The notes beneath the pieces are model-generated. The model was not told where the DNA came from and did no database searches. It saw nothing but the letters and a program-made list of their open reading frames with translations. A stretch of 64,000 bases of DNA from Hominifimenecus microfluidus (GTDB lineage Bacteria; Bacillota; Clostridia; Lachnospirales; Lachnospiraceae): NCBI GenBank assembly GCA_020687485.1, contig JAJEQR010000002.1, positions 1-64,000 on the forward strand, given 5' to 3'. Below are positions 24,401 to 34,800 of the stretch, piece after piece; position 1 is the stretch's first letter, and each line of letters opens with the position of its first letter. The position numbers and the translations under genes are program-made.

Positions 24401-25706
24401 CAATAACGGTGAAATGAAGAATATCTCCTTTGGACTGTTCGCTGCCGAGGAGATCGTATCTGCCAGCGGCACTTCAATTCCCGCAGACGGTCTGATCGAG
24501 ATCATCGCTCTGAATGAGGACGGAACGGCAAAAATCAAGACTGACCTTCCTTTTGGAAGCTACTATGTGCAGGAGCTTGCTACCGACAGTCACTATATGC
24601 TGTCCGATACCAAGTATCCCGTAACCTTTGGGTATGCCGGTCAGGATACGGCAGTTGTAAAGATTGCCGCTAACGACGGCAAGGCAATCGAAAATGATCT
24701 GATCTACGGTTCTGTTTCCGGTAAGAAGGTCGATGAAAACGGCAGTGCTCTCGGCGGTGCGCTGATTGGACTGTTCCGCACGGATGACGGCGAGTTTACA
24801 AAGGAAAACGCTCTGCTGACTGCCACTTCTGCTGAAGATGGCAGTTTTTCTTTTGAGAATATTCCTTACGGCACTTGGTATGTCCGTGAGATCGAACAGC
24901 CCGCCGGCTTCGTGCTGGACGATACCATCTATCCCGTGACCATCGGCGCAGACGGTCAGGTCGTGGAGATCAAGATCGTCAACAAATATGTCCGTGGCAA
25001 CATCCATCTGACCAAGGTGGATTCCGAATATCCTGACAATAAGCTGACCGGAGCGACCTTTGAGGTCTACAAGGACAGTAACGCAAACGGCAAGCTGGAC
25101 AGCGGTGATGAACTGCTCGGCACACTGACCGAAAAGGAAAAGGGCGAATACAGTATGAACGACTTGTTCCACGGTCGCTACTTCGTCAAGGAAACCAAAG
25201 CCCCGGAGGGTTTTGTCCTCGATACCGGCGTGTCTGAAGTGATGATCGACACCAACGGCAAGACCTACGAGTTGGAGAACAAGGCAGGTGTCGGCTTCAT
25301 CAATGAAGCGATGCGAGGCAACCTGAAAATCGTCAAGACCTCCTCTGACGGCAAGGTCAAGGGCTTCGCTTTCCGCATTACCGGTGCAAATGGCTATGAC
25401 ATTATCCTTGAAACCAACGACAAGGGTGAGATCTTCATTGACGGGCTTCGCATCGGGGACTACACCATTTCTGAGGTAAGCAACTCGGCTTCTTCGATGT
25501 ATGTCCTGCCTGCCGACAAGAAGGCAACGGTCAAGCTCGGCTCCACTACCATTGTGGAGATGCACAATGTTCTGCGTGATACGCCTAAGACTGGCGATAC
25601 CACCAATCTGCCGCTGCTCTATGCCCTTGCAGGACTGTCCGCAGTGGGCATCGCTGTGTGCGGCGTTGTCGGATTCAAGAAAAAGAAAAAGGAGGATCGT
25701 AACTAA
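21432..25706 (+). CDS. Thioester-domain SpaA/Cna-B surface adhesin with sortase signal
   Basis: 1424 residues from ATG 21432 (AAGGAGG upstream). Signal peptide to about residue 33 (AYAAG). The N-terminal region shows a thioester-domain signature: YCIEPG with Cys 93 and TQVLIW with Gln 168, expected to form an internal Cys-Gln bond that reacts with host or cell-surface amines. From about residue 340 come roughly ten Cna-B/SpaA repeats with VEKxDxET-like starts and GxYxVxExxAPxGY-like ends, likely with isopeptide bonds. The C-terminus has TPKTGD, a membrane segment and a KKKKK tail. It is probably anchored by the class B sortase at 53062-53910 and may promote mating-pair or host contact. Confidence 0.9.
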   Translation: MKKNLFKRGMAGLLSLVMCLTALVGIGTTTAYAAGERAEVYLVSFPRSGDANIDYSGTWGHPNLRYMNGWHSGESKYTTIRAMHSYDGNICYCIEPGVQQDTGDTYTSKDETFWDNLPSDINSTISPYDMKLFIGRIMQYGYTGPISTSWRSQNPADAATLAEAMATQVLIWETVVGERDEDFDYVSPGSYDAVKGVISTAHPLYDLFCDYYDSIEASVQRHSAIPSFMSKNPNRAQSVELEWDGNSYTATLTDHNRVLSDYSFSANEDGVSFSVSGNQLIITATDAPSDSVRITANKVGSSRRGIITWTDGTFNQGSGKQDVITYAQSVSDPVQAFLNLKVSYGSAKIVKTSEDGKVDNLTFTVTGNGVNQTVKTNSKGEIQIDNLMPGVYTVTEMDYDKYEPQESRRVTVVSGQVSTVTFTNKLKRGDLQIVKSSEDNLNEGVTFHLYGTSLSGIAVDEYAATDANGVATFEDVLISGSTPYTVEEVDTAVRYVVPEAQSAPINWNEVTNRSFLNILKKFSVTVTKSDAETGTAQGDASLAGAVYGIYKGETLVDTYTTDKNGQFVTKEYICDNDWTVREITPSEGYLLDTTVHKVGAEPQLYTVEHNQTANDVTEQVIKGNIAIIKHTDNGETQIETPESGAEFAVYLKAAGSYEVAEDTERDYLTCDENGFAQTKDMPYGIYTVHQVSGWEGSELMPDFDVFIAQNGTTYRYLINNTPFESYIKVVKVDAETGKTIPYAGAGFKIYDPDGNPVTMTFTYPTPTTIDVFYTNAEGSLVTPEKLSFGKGYSIVEVQAPYGYVLDETPVYFDVTEDNSTEESGVTVVKVDKPNMAQKGTITVEKNGEVFFGVSVIGGVDESGNELPTIYQPQYEKRGLPGAVYEIIAAEDIITQDGTVRNQKGEVVDTVTTDATGAAVSRELYLGKYEVREITAPHGMVLNPEPHCVELVYAGQNVAVTETATSFENERQKVEISLVKSIEQNERFGIGNNGEMKNISFGLFAAEEIVSASGTSIPADGLIEIIALNEDGTAKIKTDLPFGSYYVQELATDSHYMLSDTKYPVTFGYAGQDTAVVKIAANDGKAIENDLIYGSVSGKKVDENGSALGGALIGLFRTDDGEFTKENALLTATSAEDGSFSFENIPYGTWYVREIEQPAGFVLDDTIYPVTIGADGQVVEIKIVNKYVRGNIHLTKVDSEYPDNKLTGATFEVYKDSNANGKLDSGDELLGTLTEKEKGEYSMNDLFHGRYFVKETKAPEGFVLDTGVSEVMIDTNGKTYELENKAGVGFINEAMRGNLKIVKTSSDGKVKGFAFRITGANGYDIILETNDKGEIFIDGLRIGDYTISEVSNSASSMYVLPADKKATVKLGSTTIVEMHNVLRDTPKTGDTTNLPLLYALAGLSAVGIAVCGVVGFKKKKKEDRN

Positions 25707-25798
25707 TGGAACCTAAAACCATCGTGGCTATCGTACTGGTAGCCTTTATCATCGGCGGCTTTATCTTCTTGCAGATTAGATCGAAAAACAAGAAGTGA
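25706..25798 (+). CDS. 30-residue single-span membrane protein
   Basis: Starts at an ATG overlapping the adhesin stop codon (TAATG), so translation is coupled. MEPKTIVAIVLVAFIIGG forms one membrane helix, then a basic IRSKNKK end. Too short for a known family; position suggests help in adhesin membrane handling. A terminator follows directly. Confidence 0.6.
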   Translation: MEPKTIVAIVLVAFIIGGFIFLQIRSKNKK

Positions 25799-25811
25799 GC
25801 AAACCTTCTGA

Positions 25812-25840
25812 GGGGCGGAGCAAAAACTCCGCCCCTTTTC
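25812..25840 (+). terminator. Terminator after the surface-protein operon
   Basis: GGGGCGGAG pairs with CTCCGCCCC around CAAAAA, then TTTT. Confidence 0.9.
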
Positions 25841-25862
25841 TACTACCCGAAGGAGGGATTCA

Positions 25863-26156
25863 ATGAATCAACAGAAAACTTTGGAAAGCCGTGTGCTTTC
25901 TATCTTGAAGGACTGTCCGAGAGCAAGGTTCGACGATATGATCCTCATTATGCACTACTACAACCGCTATGCGACTTATCTCAGAGCCGGCGAACTGCCT
26001 CTCAATGACCTTGCATTCAACTACAAAGTCTACGGACTGCCGTGCTTTGAAACCATCCGCAGGGCAAGGCAGCGTGTGCAGTCGCTTTTTCCGGAATACT
26101 CCCGCAACGCCAACCCTGACGATGACAGTATGGTTATCATCATCGGCATTCTCTGA
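25863..26156 (+). CDS. Conserved-looking ICE protein of unknown function
   Basis: 97 residues, MNQQKTLESRVLSILKDCPRARFDDMILIMHYY onward, mostly helical with a YGLPCFETIRRARQRVQ segment that resembles a DNA-binding helix pair. RBS GAAGGAGG. I recognise the type from ICE accessory operons but no function is known. Confidence 0.65.
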   Translation: MNQQKTLESRVLSILKDCPRARFDDMILIMHYYNRYATYLRAGELPLNDLAFNYKVYGLPCFETIRRARQRVQSLFPEYSRNANPDDDSMVIIIGIL

Positions 26157-26166
26157 GGTAACGGCT

Positions 26167-27075
26167 ATGGAAAATGAAAAGAGAAAGGTCGGTGATTACA
26201 CCGTCCTCTGCGCCGTGAATATCGGCGCCCGTGAAATCATCCTTGCCGAGAATGAGCAGAGTGCCAACGGCGAACGCTTCCTCTGCTGCTACGGAGAGCG
26301 CAACGACATATTTGAAAAGTTTACCGAGTGTGCTGTTGGTGACGACTACATTGATGCAGCGATGTTTTTTGCAGAGCGCATCAAGCAAGACGCCGAGAGG
26401 TTTCGGGCAGAGGTTGAAAAGCTGGATATTCCTGTGACGGTTATCACCCAAGCGGACTGCATCCCCGACCACTATAAGAACGACATCAACGGCAAAATCA
26501 TCGCCATCAACCCGGCAATCCTCAAGCCGGAGTATCAAAGAGCAGATCGACAGCTTTTCCTTGTGACCGGTGGCTTCGGCGCTTCAGCAAATGCCCGTGG
26601 CAGCGCCGTATTTTGCAAAAATCTCTATGACGGCAAGAATACCCGTTATGAGCGTATGGATGTGCTGGGTGAAGTAAAGCCAGAGTGTATGCCCGATTGG
26701 GCAGAAAAGAAAGCAATTCTTTTTCGGCATACGCAAAGCAGCAAGCTGATGTTTGAGTATGGTGGCAGGATGTTCAGCCCATATCGCTTGTTCACAAAAG
26801 CTGAAAATACGCTTGATTTCATATCACTTCATACCGCAAGAGATTTTGAACTTGGCTTTATTAGCAAAGACTGCCCTGAAAGCAAAACCTCATATAGCTA
26901 TGCGGAGTTCTACAAGAAGTCGAGTATAAAGAACTGTGATCTGTTTGTGTGTGCAGACAACGGCAAACTCTACTGTCCGGGAGAAAACGAACTATTCGAG
27001 TGGCAAGGTGAGGTCGGGAAAAGTGATTTCGACAGAAAGCTACATACGAAACCTCAGAAGGAGCACGAACGATAA
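26167..27075 (+). CDS. ICE accessory protein of unknown function
   Basis: 302 residues from ATG 26167, ten bases after the preceding stop. The first 180 residues (DYTVLCAVNIGAREIILAEN ... YIDAAMFFAERIKQDAE ... TQADCIPDHYKNDINGKIIAINPAILKPEYQ) look like a conserved accessory domain of this ICE group. The last third (MFEYGGRMFSPYRLFTKAENTLDF onward) has different, more AT-rich codon use and may be a later addition or fusion. No catalytic motif is obvious. Confidence 0.65.
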   Translation: MENEKRKVGDYTVLCAVNIGAREIILAENEQSANGERFLCCYGERNDIFEKFTECAVGDDYIDAAMFFAERIKQDAERFRAEVEKLDIPVTVITQADCIPDHYKNDINGKIIAINPAILKPEYQRADRQLFLVTGGFGASANARGSAVFCKNLYDGKNTRYERMDVLGEVKPECMPDWAEKKAILFRHTQSSKLMFEYGGRMFSPYRLFTKAENTLDFISLHTARDFELGFISKDCPESKTSYSYAEFYKKSSIKNCDLFVCADNGKLYCPGENELFEWQGEVGKSDFDRKLHTKPQKEHER

Positions 27076-27089
27076 GGAGGTAAACATCT

Positions 27090-27341
27090 ATGGCAACAAA
27101 GAAAACCGCGGCCGAACAGGGCTTGCAGCAGAAAATGAAGGTGCTGGCAAAGCTCTTTGACGCAGGCTGTAAAACCGAAAAGGATTTGAAGGCGCTGACC
27201 CTGCCGACGATCCTGAAAATCCCCGATGTGACCGTGCCGGATATGACAGTCATCACCGAGCTTCAGGAGCAGGTCGCAAAGAATCGTCTTTTCTCATACT
27301 TGGGAGGTGGAACAGATGAGCCAAGCGACACGACCGAATGA
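27090..27341 (+). CDS. Small ICE accessory protein
   Basis: 83 residues, basic N-terminus and a mid-section LKALTLPTILKIPDVTVPDMTVITELQEQV that suggests a short DNA-binding or oligomerising helix bundle. RBS AAGGAGG. Overlaps the next gene by 26 bases. Function unknown. Confidence 0.65.
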   Translation: MATKKTAAEQGLQQKMKVLAKLFDAGCKTEKDLKALTLPTILKIPDVTVPDMTVITELQEQVAKNRLFSYLGGGTDEPSDTTE

Positions 27342-27900
27342 CCGCCACATCATTTGGAGCAACCAAAACCTTGATGTGGACGACTGGCGAGAGGACTACA
27401 AGGAGTTCCTTGAAGCCAATGAACTGGACGACGATCCGAATGATGAGCAGGCACTCTATGAGTGGATGGAGGAAACCAATTACGACTACCTCTCCGATGA
27501 GCGAGTCAACCTGAATGTTCAGCTTTCCCAGCCGATCATTGTCATTGGCGACATCGGCAGATGGAACGGCAGAGTGATGGGCTACAAGGACATCCCCTCC
27601 GGCAACATCCGAGATTGCCTGTATGCCGATACCGACTATACCGAATGGTATGTAGATAAGTACGGCGATCTTCGTGCCGATGCTACTCACCACGACGGCA
27701 CAAATCACTATCTCTACCGTGTGTTCAAAGACGGCGTTTCCGAAACGCAGATGGAGAACCTGAGAGATAAAATCTATCACGGCAAAGCCACACGAGCCGA
27801 TATTACCCGGCTAACCCGGCGACTTGGGGATGAGATCGCCGCCGTTTACGGCTTTGACATCCCGAAACAAAGAGTATCTCAAGAGAGGAGTGAGCGATAA
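27316..27900 (+). CDS. ICE accessory protein of unknown function
   Basis: 194 residues from ATG 27316 (GGGAGGTGG upstream). Begins HIIWSNQNLDVDDWREDYKEFLE, then QPIIVIGDIGRWNGR and a DCLYADTDYTEWYVDKYGD core. Proteins of this pattern recur in Clostridia plasmids and ICEs, without known activity. The stop and the next start overlap (TAATG), so the genes are translationally coupled. Confidence 0.7.
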   Translation: MSQATRPNDRHIIWSNQNLDVDDWREDYKEFLEANELDDDPNDEQALYEWMEETNYDYLSDERVNLNVQLSQPIIVIGDIGRWNGRVMGYKDIPSGNIRDCLYADTDYTEWYVDKYGDLRADATHHDGTNHYLYRVFKDGVSETQMENLRDKIYHGKATRADITRLTRRLGDEIAAVYGFDIPKQRVSQERSER

Positions 27901-28838
27901 TGGCAGATTTCACACTGCGACCGCTGACCGTTCCCGAACGCAAATACACCTACGCTCAAAGCTCGCAGCTTCAAGGGCAGACAGGCAATATCGGTTATCT
28001 GCGTGGGGACTTCGGCTCAAGCGGCGATCAGTTTTATACCACTTGGTTTGATACCCGACCGCAATGGAAAAGCGATGAGTTCAAGCGGGACTTGGACGAT
28101 GTAATCAACGCCCTGCGCTCCGAGGAGTACGGACTGCTTCAAAGCCGTTCTCAGATGGTGCGTTATGGGCGTGAGAACAAGGAAAGCGAAATGCAGGGTG
28201 CTTATACCACTGAGTTCGGCTTCCGAGCAGATACCGAGAAATATGCGTTCGTGCTTCGCTGTAATCCAACGAGGGGCGACTATAACTTCTACTGCCTCTG
28301 CTATATAAAGGAATGGCTGGACAAGCACATCGAAGAAGCCAACCGGGACATTCGCTTTATTGACAGCCACTATAAAGAGTTGTTCCGCATCCCGGACGGA
28401 GAGCGCATCATTGTGACCGACCGTGACGGTAAGACGGAAAGCTATCCCTGCCGCTATATTGACAACTATCACACAGAGGTCGGACGCAATCTCTTTCACA
28501 TTTGCGAGTTTGCCGAGCGTATGGAGCAAGGCGGTTGCACCTACGCTCCAATGGAGCCGCCCTTGCCTCCGATGTGCTATTCCATACTCCCATCAACCGG
28601 CGAAGTCATTCAAATCGACCGCTGGCAAAAGGGCTATACTGCCACAAGTTTTAACGACGGGAACCGTGCGGAGAACGAAGCAATCAAAGACAAGTTCAAT
28701 GAAAAACTGGGTGTCAGCAAGGCGCAGGAGCAGGCGATGCTTGCAGGTTCTATGATCCGGTGGGACTCCATTGCCGCCAAACCCAAGAGCTATGATGAGA
28801 ACGGCAAAGCCATCAAGCCAAAAGACTATGAACGATAA
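27900..28838 (+). CDS. ICE protein, probable LPD-type accessory domain
   Basis: 312 residues. Starts LRPLTVPERKYTYAQSSQLQGQTGNIGYLRGDFG and continues QFYTTWFDTRPQWKSDEFKRDLDDVINALR, a pattern I associate with the large-polyvalent-protein-associated domains of ICE proteins (LPD28 is my best guess, not verified). The C-terminal half is unassigned. Ends 14 bases before the helicase gene and is surely in its operon. Confidence 0.65.
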   Translation: MADFTLRPLTVPERKYTYAQSSQLQGQTGNIGYLRGDFGSSGDQFYTTWFDTRPQWKSDEFKRDLDDVINALRSEEYGLLQSRSQMVRYGRENKESEMQGAYTTEFGFRADTEKYAFVLRCNPTRGDYNFYCLCYIKEWLDKHIEEANRDIRFIDSHYKELFRIPDGERIIVTDRDGKTESYPCRYIDNYHTEVGRNLFHICEFAERMEQGGCTYAPMEPPLPPMCYSILPSTGEVIQIDRWQKGYTATSFNDGNRAENEAIKDKFNEKLGVSKAQEQAMLAGSMIRWDSIAAKPKSYDENGKAIKPKDYER

Positions 28839-28852
28839 GGAGGTGTCCGCCG

Positions 28853-31800
28853 ATGGCACGAAAATACGACTTCATCTCGGAGCTGTATAACCGAACCTGC
28901 AAAACAGTCGTTGCAAACCCCGCAAGCTGGGAAGCGTTTCTGCGCTCTGCCTGCTACAACTACCGTCTGCGCTTTGATGAACAGCTTTTGGTTCACGCAC
29001 AGCGACCGGACGCCACCGCCGTTCTTCAGATCGACGACTGGAACCAAAAGTTTGGGCGATGGGTCAATCGTGGAGCACACGGCATTGCCGTCTTTGAGGA
29101 TGCCGACAGACGCCGCCAGCGGCTTGTCCACTACTTCGATATTTCCGACACGCATCCCAGCCGCTTTTCCCGCAGAGTTCCCATTTGGCAAATGCGGGAC
29201 GAATACACGGCAGAAGTAATCGACACGCTGGAAAGCACCTTCGGAGAGTTGAACGACAAGGAAACCCTTGCCGTTGCCATCGAGTCGGCGGCAAGAAACG
29301 CCGTAGAGGACAACATCCCCGACTATCTCCCCGATCTGATTTACAGCGTGAAAGACAGCTTCCTGGACGGCGTATCCGAAGAAGAAATCACCCACATTTT
29401 CAAAACGGCGGTTAGAAACAGCGTCGCCTATATGACGATGACCCGCCTGGGCATTGAAGCCGGAGAATACTTTGAACCCGAAGATCTTCGGGATGTGGTG
29501 AATTTTACGACGCCTGCCACGCTGAACGCCCTCGGCTATGCCACCAGCGATATTGCGGAGATGGGACTTGCGGAGATCTCCCGTACCATCCTCGCCCTTG
29601 ACCGTCAAAATCGCACAATTGCGGAAAGCCGCAGTGCTGGCTACAATAAAGAAAACAAAACTGAAAGGAGTCCTGACGATGAACGAGATCACTTACACGA
29701 TGCAGGGGGATTATCTGCTCCCCGATCTGACAATGCCGGAACAGCCGGAGCTGTCGATGGGCAGGTACGCCCGGATGCGGAAGAAGTTTCTGAAGGAGCA
29801 TCACAAGGTACGCTACTACAACCTGCTGACGAGCTGCGCCCTGAACGAGCATCTGAACGACACGGAGCGCAGAGCGAACGAGATGGAACAGATGCTGACG
29901 GAGCAGATGGCAGCGTCGGAGGGCGTGACGGAGAATCTGAAAGCGACGGATATGATGAGCTGGGTTCGGAAGATGAACAGTATCCGGAGCCGAGTTCAGG
30001 AGATCGTGATGGCGGAGGTAATCTTCGCTTAGGCTATTACGACCGAAGCCACGAGGATAAAAGCCTGCCGTTCTTTGGCGGCGATGATACGATTCGTGAA
30101 ATCCTCGGCACCACGCCGCACCTAAAGGCAAGCAAAGACGAGATACGGGCATTCTTTGAAGCTACCGCTGATGAGAACGCCCGTATTTCTTATATCAAGC
30201 GCATTTTCAACAACGACTACACCGAGGTCATTCTGAGTGACGGTCGGCGTGTGGGCTACAAAACCTATCAGAATGTGTTGCAGCTTTGGGAGGGCAGTTA
30301 TCTCTCCCGCACGGCACAGAGTTTCTATGATTGGGGCGTGATCGCCCAGCATTTTGAAGCGATGCGGCTGCTTGGGGAGTTGCAGGACACGATGAAGCCA
30401 TTGCCGTCCATTGACGGGCAGTTGAGCTTGATGACAGCAGGAGCAGAGGAACGAAAGCCCTCTGCTTTTACTTTCTCTCAGGAGATCATCGACGCTGTTC
30501 TCACCCGTGGCAGCGGCATCTCTGAGGGGAAAATGCGAATCTATGAGCAGTTCCACAAGAGCCTGTCTGCAAAGGAAAATGCCGATTTCCTAAAAAATGA
30601 ATACGGCTGGGGCGGTGCTTATCCCGTAATCGTCGGAGCCGGTATTGATGAGCAGCACGACGGCAAGGGTATCCGTATTTCTAAAGGCATCGGAAGCGAT
30701 AAACCCCATATCGACCTGAAATGGAGTCAGGTGGAGAAGCGTATTGGCGAGCTGATAAAACTCGACCGTTACCTGAACCCCAAGGAAAAGGCACAGTATC
30801 CTGAATGGCTGCAAAGGCAGGAAGAACGCCGAGCAGAGCTTGCCGAGGAACGCAGGAACAGAGAAATCTTGTCTACCGCACCTTCCGAAAAGGCAGAGCC
30901 GAAAAATGAGCGATATGAGTACCACCTCGGCAGCACCGTCTATCTCGGCGCAAACGAGTATGAAATCCTGTCCTTTGATGATGAGCGTGTGATGCTCTAT
31001 GATACGCAGTTTCCGCTTTTCAACAAGGAAATGACGAGAACTGAGTTCGACAGCAAGGTGCAGGAGAACCCGCTGAATGACCATTTGAAGGTCGCTATTA
31101 AACAGCCCGAAGAAAAGGCGGTCGAGTATGACATCGGGATGGGCTATCTCGGCAACGGACTGACCGTTTGGAACCGTGCCGTGGAGGTCAATGGGGACTA
31201 TCAGAACATTGCTCATATCTCCCCCGAAGGTGAGATCACCTTCTATGTGCAGGACTTGCCGCAGAGCGTTGTGGAGCGTATCGAGCAGGCAGCAGAAAGA
31301 GAAAAGCCAAAGGATGCTGCTTTGCCGGAGTTCTATCAGGCGTACCTTAAAACCAAAGCAGACAATCCGAGTAGCCTTTTGCTGTATCAGATGGGCGATT
31401 TCTTTGAAGCCTATGCTGATGATGCAGGGGTCGTCGGGACTGCTCTTGACTTGGTGCAGACGACCCGTGCCGTCGATCACAACACCCGTGTCCCAATGGT
31501 AGGATTTCCGCAGCACCGCTTGGAAACCTACCTTACAATGCTGACCGACAGAGGGTACGATGTAGAGGTCAACGCTTTGGAGGACGGTAAACGCATTACC
31601 CGCACCGTGGTTTCCACCACGAAGGAAGCACCCATCGAATCCAAACCTATCGGCAGGATTGACTATCTCGGCACGGACGGCAAGGTCGGTGAAAGCATCG
31701 AGTACACCAGTCCTTATCAGTTTGAGAAGGACATCAAGGAGGAAAACTACTACGGTGTGCCGATGAGCATTGTTCTGTATAAGGACAAGGACGGCAACAC

Positions 31801-34800
31801 CATTCCGCACGGTTTTATCACCCAGCTTGACCCACCGCCCAAGGGCTTTGAGATCATCGACAGCCCGTATTTGCTGGAAAATGCTCTGGACAAGGCGAAG
31901 CATCTCATTGATGATTTTTGCCGTGAGGAGTATCAGCGTGAGGATGGTGCGGACTACACCGATCTTACTGATGTCGGCGTTGCCTATACCACCACTGAGG
32001 ACGACAAACACGAAATACAGGCAAGGGTCAATCTTGTGGATTTCCGCATCGAAACTCTTGCAGATGGCAAGGTCGTCCGCAGTGAGCAGTATGCGTCTCT
32101 TGAAGAACTGACCGAAAAAGGACTGCAAGCACTGTCCTTTGACGACCTTGTTTATCTCTCCGAGGAAGAACTTGCACAGGCGGAAGCACCTCTTACCCCT
32201 GTTTGGGAGCATCCGAAGAAAAGCCGGGTGCAGACCTTTGATATTCATCCCGAAATCCCAATGGCAGACCGTTATACCTTTGACCTTGCTTCTCACGAGG
32301 TCGAGGAGGTCAACAAGAAAGAACGCTTCCACCGCAACTATGCGGCAATTACCGTTCTGAAAAGGTGTCAGGAAGAAAACCGTTTCGCCACACCGGACGA
32401 GCAGATCATTCTTTCCAAGTATGTTGGCTGGGGCGGTATTCCCGAAGCCTTTGATGAGAGAGCAGGTTCTTGGCAGACAGAGTTTGGGATGCTGAAAAAT
32501 ATCCTGACGCCGGAGGAATACGCTCCCGCAAGAGAAAGCACTCTGACCGCTTTCTACACGCCGCCAACGGTTATCAATGCCGTGTATAAGGTGATGAAAC
32601 AGCTTGGATTCCGTGAGGGCAACATCTTGGAACCGTCCTGCGGCATCGGGCATTTTATCGGTATGCTTCCCGAAGAAATGAAGGAAAGCAAGATTTACGG
32701 TGTAGAACTGGACACAATTTCTGCCGGCATCGCACAGCAGTTATATCAAAAGTCCTCTATCGCCGCACAGGGCTTTGAGGAAACCAACCTCCCCGACAGC
32801 TTCTTTGATGCCGTTGTGGGGAATGTACCCTTCGGGGATTTCAAAGTTCCTGACAAGCGTTACGACAAGCACAAGTTCCTCATTCACGACTACTTCTTCG
32901 CCAAATCCTTGGACAAGCTCCGTCCGGGCGGCGTAATGGCTCTCATCACCAGCAAGGGAACGATGGATAAGGAAAACTCCGCTGTCCGAAAGTATATTGC
33001 TCAGCGAGCCGACCTGCTTGGTGCTATCCGTTTGCCGAACAACACCTTTAAGGGTAACGCCGGAACGGAGGTCGTTTCGGACATTCTTATTCTGCAAAAG
33101 CGTGACCGCATTGTGGATATAGAGCCGGATTGGGTACAGCTCGGCACGGATGAAAACGGTATCCTGATGAACAGGTACTTTGTTGAGCATCCCGAAATGA
33201 TACTCGGAGAGATGAAAATGGTGTCGGGGCGTTTCGGTCCCGAAGCCACCTGCGTCCCTTACGAGGGGGCAGACCTTGCCGAGCAACTCGGCGAAGCCGT
33301 CTCCAATATTCACGGTGAGCTGACCGCATATGAGGTGGAGGATGAGCTTGCAGAGGAGGACAATTCCATTCCCGCAGATCCCACCGTTCGCAACTTCTCC
33401 TATACGGTGCTGGACGATAAAATCTACTTCCGAGAAAACAGCCGTATGGCTCCGGTGGAGGTATCCGCTACCGCAGAGAACCGCATAAAGGGTATGATCC
33501 GCATCCGTGATTCGGTCAGAAAGCTGATCGAATTGCAGACGGAGGATTACCCCGACTCGGAAATTAAAGCGGAGCAGGAGCGATTAAACGCTCTTTATGA
33601 TACCTTTTCCAAGCAGTACGGACTTATCAACAGCCGTGCCAACATCTCCGCCTTTTCACAGGACAGCTCCTTTTCTCTGCTCTCGGCTCTTGAGGTCTTG
33701 GGCGATGAAGGGCAGCTTGAACGCAAGGCGGATATATTCTACAAGCGAACCATCAAGCCACACACCCCGGTCACTTCCGTAGATACCGCCAGCGAAGCTC
33801 TTGCCGTTTCTATGGGTGAAAAAGCCCGTGTGGATATGGATTATATGTGCGAGCTGACCGGCAAGACCGAGGAAGAAATCTTTGCAGACTTGAAGGGCGT
33901 TATCTTTCTGAACCCGATGCACGGGTACGGCAATTCCACGCAGGCAAAGTACCTGATGGCGGACGAATACCTCTCCGGCAATGTCCGGGAAAAGCTGGTA
34001 CTCGCCAGAAAGTCAGCGGAGCTTTACCCCGAAGATTACACCGTCAATGTGGAAGCGCTGGAACGGGTGCAGCCCAAAGACCTGACCGCCAGCGAGATCG
34101 CCGTTCGGCTTGGTGCTACTTGGCTGCCGACCGAAATTGTCGAACAGTTTATGTTTGAATTCTTGGGAACACCGAGGTACGCACAGTGGAACATCAAGGT
34201 TCACTTCTCTGCCTACACCGGCGAATGGAACATTGAAGGCAAGTCCTATGACCGCAGCAATGTGAAGGCATACAGCACCTACGGTACGGGGCGCATCAAC
34301 GCCTATAAGATCATCGAGGAAACACTGAACCTGAAGGATGTCCGCATCTTCGACTATGTAGAGGACGCAGACGGCAAAAAGAAAGCCATTCTGAACAAGA
34401 AGGAAACGGCAATCGCACAGGCAAAGCAGGAGCTGATCAAGCAGGGTTTTCAGGATTGGGTTTGGTCTGACCCTGAACGCAGAGAACGGCTTTGCATCCT
34501 TTACAACGAGAAATTCAACAGCTTGCGTCCCCGTGAGTACGATGGAAGCCACATCGTTTTCAGCGGCATGAACCCGGAAATCGAGCTTCGGGAACACCAA
34601 AGAAATGCTGTGGCACACATCCTATACGGCGGGAATACGCTGCTTGCACACGCCGTGGGCGCAGGGAAAACCTTCGAGATGGTTTCGGCGGCGATGGAGT
34701 CCAAACGGCTTGGATTGTGCAGTAAATCCCTGTTTGTCGTACCCAATCACCTCACCGAGCAGTGGGCTTCGGAGTTCTTACAGCTTTATCCCTCAGCCAA

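Noticed and set aside
22788..25565. Long minus-strand frames (493 and 363 codons) opposite the adhesin
   Set aside because: They mirror the codon bias of the Cna-B repeats and contain repeated His/Val/Leu-rich nonsense; no ribosome-binding sites.
30590..32653. 687-codon open frame on the minus strand opposite the helicase gene
   Set aside because: No start signal or recognisable domain; the composition is that of an antisense shadow of a GC-rich coding frame.
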